Part shown: piece by piece, positions 58,023 to 64,000 of the stretch
How positions within the stretch are numbered: position 1 is the stretch's first letter
Layout of the letters: every line of letters starts with the position of its first letter
Assembly (NCBI GenBank): GCA_022264855.1
Contig: JABYQU010000014.1
Location: 1 to 64,000 of the forward strand
Source: Lenzites betulinus
Lineage: Eukaryota; Basidiomycota; Agaricomycetes; Polyporales; Polyporaceae
DNA: 64,000 nt
Reading direction: 5' to 3'
Translations under genes and position numbers: made by a program
Notes under the pieces: model-generated
Databases searched by the model: none
What the model saw: the letters and a program-made list of their open reading frames with translations, nothing else
Told to the model about the DNA's origin: nothing

Positions 58023-60684
58023 TTATTGGCCCAACGGCCGCAGAGCATACTGCGCAAGCACCTCTGCAGTGGACGGCGACGGGCTCTTAAAGAGCAGGTC
58101 TGTACCCCCGGCGGTCTTGGGGAACGCGATGACGTCTCTGATCGACGTGGTTTTGCAGAGGATAGCCATGAGCCGGTCAAAGCCTAGATATGCCATATCT
58201 TAGCACCCCTGCGTTAGCGAATTAGTAGCGGGCGCGTACCGAAAGCGAAGCCCCCATGCGGAGGCGCGCCGCACCGCAGCGCGTGCAGGAGGTGATTGAA
58301 AGAGGCCTTCTCCTTCTCGTCGAGCTAATGGCGTATGTAAACCACTGGTGTTAGAACTCGGCATGTTGAAACGAGAAGCATGAAGCGCACCTGGAGCACT
58401 TTCGAGAAGATGTATTCCTGCATGGCCGCGTCGTGCACCCTCACTGATCCGCCCCCGACTTCGACGCCGTTGAGCACGAGGTCGTAGTGCTGCCCGCGCA
58501 CCTACGCCACGAAGTAATTCAACACGATACCCCAAGTGGCCAATGGAAAGGCTACGTACCTCTTCAACCGTCCCCGAGTACATCTTCTCGATGTCTTCGT
58601 ACATGGGTGCGGTGAACGGGTGGTGCGAGCTGCTCCACCGCCCGTGGGCCAGGAACTCCTTGTCTTCATCTGCACGAGTGAAGAGCGGGAACTCCGTCAC
58701 CCAGAGGAACTTGGGGTCGTTGCTAAGGACGAGATCACCCCTGCGTTGGGCAGCTTCGGAAAGTGCAAGTCGTAAACGACCAAGACCGGTCCAGCCCCCT
58801 TTTAGTACGATAATGAGCTCAAGCTCAAGGCGACGTTTGGTAACATATTAACTCACTTCGGGTCGGCGAGGTCGCCTCGCTAGCCATACAACGCCTCCTT
58901 CAGTCAAGCCAAGTGAATGGTTAAGCTCGGAAGTGACAATGCTGGGCTGAGTGGAGGATAGTAGGTCTTGCACTATGCGGCTTCCGCTGAGCCATTCCGA
59001 GGTGCCCGGCGCAACCTGCATGCGCTCAACCGACTTGTCGTGTTCCGTTTCCGATGCCGCGCCAACAAACGGCGCATGATTTGGTTGTTTCGAGACTACG
59101 AGAGCTTCGATGATATCCCCTTTAGCCTCCAAAGTAGAGCGTAGGGGCAACGGTAGTATAGGCGTAATATCATGGATCTGGAAGGCCCATGAGCTTCGAC
59201 ATGACACCAGTGTGAATATCACCTACTTCAAGCCCAAACCTTAGGTCGGGCTTGTCGGAGCCGTATCTTGCCATAGCCTCGTTGTATGTCATCACTTTGA
59301 AGCGGTTTTCGAGGCCGACGTTCTCGATCTTCTTCCATATTTTGCGAATGATGGTCTCCACAACGTCGCGGACTTCGTGGCCACCGATTCTCCATGTATC
59401 TGCGGTGGGCTCCTCAAGTCGGTTGGCCTCCTGTTTACCCCAACTTACCCAAGCCATCTCCAGGTCGACTTGCGTGAACTCTGGCTGCCGGTCTTTACGC
59501 CCATCCTCGTCACGGAAGCAGCGGGCGAGCTGGAAGTACCGGTCCACAGCCCCAGAAGCAACTAGCAGCTGCTTCGGTTGTTGGGGGGATTGAGACAAAG
59601 CATAGAATAAAGGCTGCGACGTGCTGTCCGAGGAGGTCTGCCTCACGCGAGTAGGCACTAGGTATTCGCGAGCACCTTCGGGGCTCGAGTTTAGGAGCAT
59701 TGGTGTCTCTACTTCGGTAAAGCCTGCCAAAGCACTATTAAGCAATGTTAATACATATGGCTGAGATTGGCCAACCTTGCTCGTGGAGAGTAGACCGCAC
59801 TAGGAAAGCGACATCGCTACGTTTCTTCAAGTTAGAAGTCAACTCCGCACGGCGGAGGTCCAGGTAACGGTAGCGCAACCTGAGATCCTCGTTGGCCTGA
59901 GCTATGGTATCAGAAAAGATTCGGTAACGGTCGAGGGGAATCCCTACTGCTGAGGTTCGCGTACCAAGTTCTGGGTGTCGAACGGCATGAACGGCATGTT
60001 GCGGTCTGCTGGGTTTAGCAGGGTGAACGATGTCACGAGCACTTCCACACTGCCTGCGGGGACCTTAACGCGTCTTGTGAATACAAATGAGCCAAGTAGC
60101 AGGCAGGCACCTACATCACGTCGCTGCGCCTCCGGACGCTGGCGCACGATACCTTCTACTAGCACTGTGGACTCTTCGGATACTGCCCGCATAGTGGCAA
60201 GAATGTCAGAACCACACGTTCTGGAATCGACGACCAGTTGTGTAGTGCCATGGGAGTCACGGAGCCCGAAGAACGACAGTTTCTTGCTGACTTTCCTGGA
60301 GTGCACAAGATTATTTCTGCCGTGCGGAGCCATAACATCCAGACAAACCCTTTCGGAATGATCCACCCTTGAAGAACAACCTTCTGGTCCGTATCATCTA
60401 ACGATAACGACCCGCAAGTATGTGTGCGCCTCGGAAAGGGTGCTGCATCTTCATGGTCAGAAGGTGTAGCTTTGGGGAAAGGACGACGTACCGCAATGGG
60501 CTATTTGGACGGGTATATTCCGGTCGCCACCCGTAAGCACATCATCCAAGGGCAATGTGTTATGCAGCGACGACGAAAGACGTCTTGCATGGTGTATGAT
60601 CGTTTCGGAGGAGCGTCCGCATCGTTGCCAGAGCACTAAATTGCCACCACGCCGGGCCGCAATGGTACAGGTTTGTTTGAGCAT
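58023..60684 (-). CDS. MSD1: Mitochondrial aspartyl-tRNA synthetase
   Basis: Class IIb synthetase of the bacterial/mitochondrial type. Start 60684: [20 protein letters not shown] is an Arg-rich presequence. An intron joins to [20 protein letters not shown] and VVLQGWI, the OB-fold anticodon domain, then [20 protein letters not shown]. The catalytic domain shows [54 protein letters not shown] with [20 protein letters not shown] (motif 2) and [14 protein letters not shown] with [10 protein letters not shown] (motif 3, split by an intron). The GAD insert region is on several small exons near 59200-58800. The stop is at 58023, after LRPLGQ. Confidence 0.92.
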
Positions 60685-60843
60685 ATTATAGACCAGAACG
60701 CGTAGAACTGGCAGGAAAGCAATAGCCGATGCTTAGGCGCGTGGCATACAATGAGAGGACTGAGTCTGGAGAGCTAGTGTAGTGTAAGAAATCGAGAGAG
60801 CGGCCACCGCGCTCGGAACGCGACTGACCATCCGACAGATCTG

Positions 60844-60860
60844 GATCGGGCTTCCCGATC
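60844..60860. repeat. 7 bp hairpin GATCGGG-CTT-CCCGATC
   Basis: Perfect 7 bp arms around a three base loop, about 160 bases upstream of the MSD1 start. No role is assigned. Confidence 0.5.
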
Positions 60861-61379
60861 GAGACCCCGATCTCTAAACCAGCACTCACTCTTCTTGGTT
60901 TTGTTTTTTGATCTGTGACATATACAGGCAGTGCTAATGCAGCCGTCTACAAATATTCGGCATACATTGTACAGAACGAAGTCTTACCAGACGCACAACG
61001 CAGCTTTGGACGAGTCTTCAGGTTTTTGTGGCGCGAATCCGGTCCGGTGGATCTGAGGACACCGTCTTGAGGATGTCATTGTCAGTGTCGTCAAAGAGGC
61101 AAGGGAAAACATATTTGTCGAGCACGATCATACTGCGTGTTTCACCAGGCCGTTTCACAGCGTATACAAGCACGTTCAAGGAATACCACTTAGCCTCTGA
61201 CGATGGCATCCCAGATCGCCAGGCGTCGTTTCACTAAATTCAGCCAGTCGTTATTCACATGAGGGAGGAATATATGAGCACGATGTCTTCGGCGTACAGC
61301 ATAATTTTTTCAACGTGTTGTCACCCAGGGTGGCTCTCTCAAGGGGTGGACAGACACGAGGGGCATTGGCCCATACCCC

Positions 61380-61720
61380 CCTCCGGAATATCGTTGTGAC
61401 AATGCCGGGAACTGGTCTCCTGTCACGGTAGTAACTACCAAATTATTCCGCACCGGAATCCGTAAGCCTGTTCACGTCATATTCCAATCATATTCTGGAC
61501 CGGAATCCGGTCTCCTGCCTCCGGTCCGGGATTGTCGGGCGACCAAGCGGGGAATAGTTAACCTCTTCCAACACTATTCCGGTCCTGAACCTGGACAGAA
61601 TCCAGGAAACCCGGCTTCCAGGCTGTGTCCGGTCCTGAACTTGGCTGGGAGCAAGGAATCCTGTTCCCAGGCTGTGTCCAGTCCGGAGTCAGTCGCGCGA
61701 TAGGATTCCGTCCTCCGGTA
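61380..61720. repeat. CCGG-rich interspersed motifs
   Basis: Related motifs recur at irregular spacing: ATTCCG(G), CCGGAATCCG, GGTCCTGAAC (61573 and 61632 areas) and CCAGGCTGTGTCC (twice, about 60 bases apart). GACCGGAATCCGGTC near 61499 is an imperfect palindrome. A similar ATTCCGG/GGACCG patch occurs at the far left, 975-1005. It looks like decayed repeat or subterminal transposon DNA. Confidence 0.5.
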
Positions 61721-61973
61721 CTCACAAGACTCTCGCCGTTAGTCGCCCTACATGCTCACGTCCTGTGTCCCCCTCTAGCAACAGATCGAGCGCTCAAGTC
61801 GTGGTGGGGACCAAAGGGCGAGTGGCGTGCCGCACTCGCCCGCGCTTAGCTCACTTGCACACGGCGCGCTACAGGAGCTCGCGTGAGCTTTGCTAGAGCT
61901 CCGCGCTTTCCTCTCCCACGCCTCGCCAGAGCTCCGCCTCATTGTCGCGCTGCGCTCGAACGACGTGCTCCGC

Positions 61974-62290
61974 CAGAGCTCGTACTCGCCGCGCTCCTCT
62001 GAGCTCACCGCCCGCGCTCCTCCGAGCTCGCACCGCCGTAGCTCCTCCGCCCCGCCAGAGCTCGTGCTCGCCGCGCTCCTCCTCTGAGCTCACCGCCCGC
62101 GCTCCTCCGAGCTCGCACCGTAGCTCCTCCGCCCCGCCAGAGCTCGTGCTCGCCGCGCTCCTCTGAGCTCACCGCCCGCGCTCCTCCGAGCTCGCACCGC
62201 CGTAGCTCCTCCGCCCCGCCAGAGCTCGTGCTCGCCGCGCTCCTATGAGCTCACCGCGCTCCCCCGAGCTCACACCAGAACTCCTCCAGG
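61974..62290. repeat. 82 bp minisatellite, nearly four copies
   Basis: Copies begin at 61974, 62056, 62138 and 62220, each 82 bases except the last, which degrades after about 70. The second copy keeps length through a 3 base insertion and a 3 base deletion. Each unit has several GAGCTC (SacI-type) palindromes and CTCCTCCG runs. Related GAGCTC/CTCCTC sequence without clear periodicity continues on both sides (about 61860-62460). Confidence 0.85.
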
Positions 62291-62523
62291 GTTCCGCAGG
62301 GCTCTCGCGCTGCGCTCGAGCGACTTGCTTTGCCAGCTCGCGTTCGCCGGCGCTCGTGCTTCGCTGCGCTCCTCCGAGCTCGCACTAGAGCTTCTCCGGG
62401 CTCGCGCTCCTCCGCACACTCCTCCGCGCTCCTCCGCGCGCTCGTCAAGTTCCGATATGGCATTTAAAAGCACATTGCGCGTCCAGCAGTACCAATTGTC
62501 GACATACAATATATGATGAATCA

Positions 62524-64000
62524 TCAGCTCTGTGTTCGTGTCAGCTTGGAGACAGGTAGCATCCCAAATGAACAACGTACACGGTCTAAGGAGCGCACCA
62601 CTACACAACGTTGCTTGATCCCTTCCGGCACGTAGAAGTACGCAGCGAAGTGCGAGACGAGGTCGCTACTACGAACGATGATTGGCTGTGAATGAAATCG
62701 GTCGTAGTATAGCCGTGTGTTGATTTGAGGGAAACGGAGGTAGGGGTCGACGCCGGCATGTTCGTCAGTCAGCGCAATATACTCGTCGATAACCACAAAC
62801 GACTGGACGATTCGCTCCTTGTCTGGGCCAATGCGGGAGTGCAGGAAGATCTGAGATATCTGACCCGCGTGAACCAAGGTGGGGTTGCCAGAGGAAGGGT
62901 CTCTGAAGCACACGAAAGAATTCCGGATGTGGTTCGCACGTGTGCCGTAGGTTACGCGGCCGATCTCGAGCTTTGTGAGGGTACGAACGTGCGGCGAGAG
63001 GCGAGAGCGAGGGTCCTCGAGATCGCTGTGGTAGGCAATGAAATGTTCGGGACCGTAGAGGGCGCGAATGAGACCCACGAAGCTGAGGTACTTCTGATTG
63101 TCCAAGCGACTGTCACTGAGGCCAGCGTACATCTCCTTAAGCGATTCATTAGCGGTGTCGGTCGACGTAGGGATAGAGCTGAAAATGTCGAGGACTCGAG
63201 AGCCACGGGCTGCATCCTGATAGGTCTTGCGGAATGAATCCAGGACATCGCGGAATTCCTCTGAATCTGGCCACTCCATCGACGACATCAGCCAGCGTAG
63301 CTCCGCCCCGGCGTAGAACAGACGCATGAACGTCAGGGGGATCTGGGCTGATTCAGTCAAATTAGCAAGCGATGCAATGATGCAGCTGCGAGCACTCACC
63401 GATGTGATTGTTCGTGTTCAGACGCTGGATGATGCCATTGTATCGCTCGAAAGGATATCCCCACCATCCCCGCACGGGCCCAAAGAGAAGGAGACACGTC
63501 GTGAGATGGAGGGAGAGGTGATGATTGGGCACCAGATTATGGTCGAACAGCTCGCGTAGCGTGCGCAAGTACTCCATCATATGATGATCATAGAGTCGAG
63601 CTCGCTCGGGGTCTATGGAACGCCTGGCGGCAAGGTCGACGGCAACAACGAGATGAATGAAGTTTTCCAACACCTTGCGATCTCCAGCGGTGGCGGTGGA
63701 CGCAGACCAGACCCGCACGAGGGTGATGACCATGTTGATGGTGCAAACTGTCCTCCAGTGATCAGCTTTCAGCTTTCCATGTGCAGCGCTACCGAAATTC
63801 GCGGGCGGACGTTCTATCCAAGACGGAAGGTATGTCGACAGTATATCGGCGCGCAAGGTCTCAACGACTTCAGGCGTGAGAACACGGAACTTTGCGATAT
63901 CGTCGGCGTTGCTCGCGAGGTGAAAGTCGCTGGTCGGCTTAGGCAGGACAGGGGGGATAATGAGTGTATCGACGGAGTGCATTTGGACCTATGAATGTAC
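62524..64000 (-). CDS. Tnp2-type (CACTA-like) transposase, 3' part, runs off the window
   Basis: C-terminal portion of a basidiomycete Tnp2/DUF4218-type transposase. One exon enters from the right edge and ends at 63400; visible coding begins near 63982 after an apparent acceptor (TTCATAG). It gives LFGPVRGWWGYPFERYNGII followed by QRLNTNNHI, the hallmark segment of this family. An intron (63399-63348) joins to AQIPLTFMRLFYAGAELRWL, and the second exon runs to a stop at 62524 with KLEIGRVTYGTRANHIRNSF and QINTRLYYDRFHSQPIIVRS. No internal stop or frameshift is seen in the visible part, so the element may be young. The catalytic domain lies outside the window. Confidence 0.75.

Larger units (their letters stand above)
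60685..62523. other. Repeat-rich flank of the transposase gene
   Basis: No complete gene. On the minus strand 61209-61018 is open (MPSSEAKWYSLNVLVYAVKR at its start) but I recognise no family and cannot extend it. The segment holds a GATCGGG hairpin (60844-60860), CCGG-rich repeats (about 61380-61720) and an 82 bp minisatellite (61974-62290). Some of this is probably subterminal sequence of the mobile element to the right. Confidence 0.55.

Noticed and set aside
1..64000. CRISPR array, rRNA or bacterial operon features
   Set aside because: The sequence is eukaryotic with introns throughout. No evenly spaced direct repeats with unique spacers and no rRNA-like stretches were seen. No tRNA B-box context was convincing by eye; a tRNA scan would be decisive.

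Overview
This window is nuclear DNA of a filamentous basidiomycete, most likely an Agaricomycete and plausibly a polypore. The evidence is the roughly 55-60% GC coding sequence, many 45-70 base GT-AG introns that split almost every gene, dense packing on both strands, and families typical of that group: tandem MYND proteins, a Mid2-like surface protein, a GH128 glucanase, a DPBB expansin-like protein and a Tnp2 transposase. Exon joins given here were read by eye from splice sites and reading frame, so single boundaries may be off although the gene calls are mostly firm.

Layout. 1-1623 is non-coding, with a perfect 19 bp hairpin and an 11 bp tandem repeat. 1624-6678 holds two tandem MYND zinc-finger paralogues. 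6964-20311 is a dense housekeeping block: CDT2, ARL1, a WKF-domain nucleolar-type protein, HEM1, ARG8, CWC21, FMN1 and TAF8. 20394-29522 carries a SNAPC4-like multi-Myb protein, SND2, a Mid2-like membrane protein and a Mei5/Sfr1-like recombination mediator. 29660-39505 carries an NmrA-like reductase, METTL3/IME4, a Ure2-like GST, a GH128 glucanase, PET191 and IBA57 (divergent, both mitochondrial), and a mitochondrial AcpS-type phosphopantetheinyl transferase. 39676-50838 carries ELP2, a large protein with a degenerate DEAD-box domain, an RRM protein, FMC1, SmF and NC2-beta. 51065-60684 carries a Mak32-like PfkB protein, an expansin-like secreted protein, an Sfp-type phosphopantetheinyl transferase, an Ivy1-like I-BAR protein and mitochondrial AspRS. 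60685-64000 is repeat-rich: CCGG-rich motifs, an 82 bp minisatellite, and the 3' part of a Tnp2 (CACTA-like) transposase that runs off the right edge.

The genes are mainly individual housekeeping genes, not a metabolic cluster. Several are arranged as divergent pairs sharing a short promoter (ARL1/WKF, SNAPC4-like/SND2, PET191/IBA57, SmF/NC2-beta), and mitochondrial functions recur (HEM1, ARG8, PET191, IBA57, Ppt2, FMC1, MSD1). The most unusual object is 43240-46516: an eIF4A-like DEAD-box fold in which almost every ATPase and helicase motif is destroyed, spliced in frame to a disordered N-terminal region of about 437 residues. It looks like an expressed pseudo-helicase.
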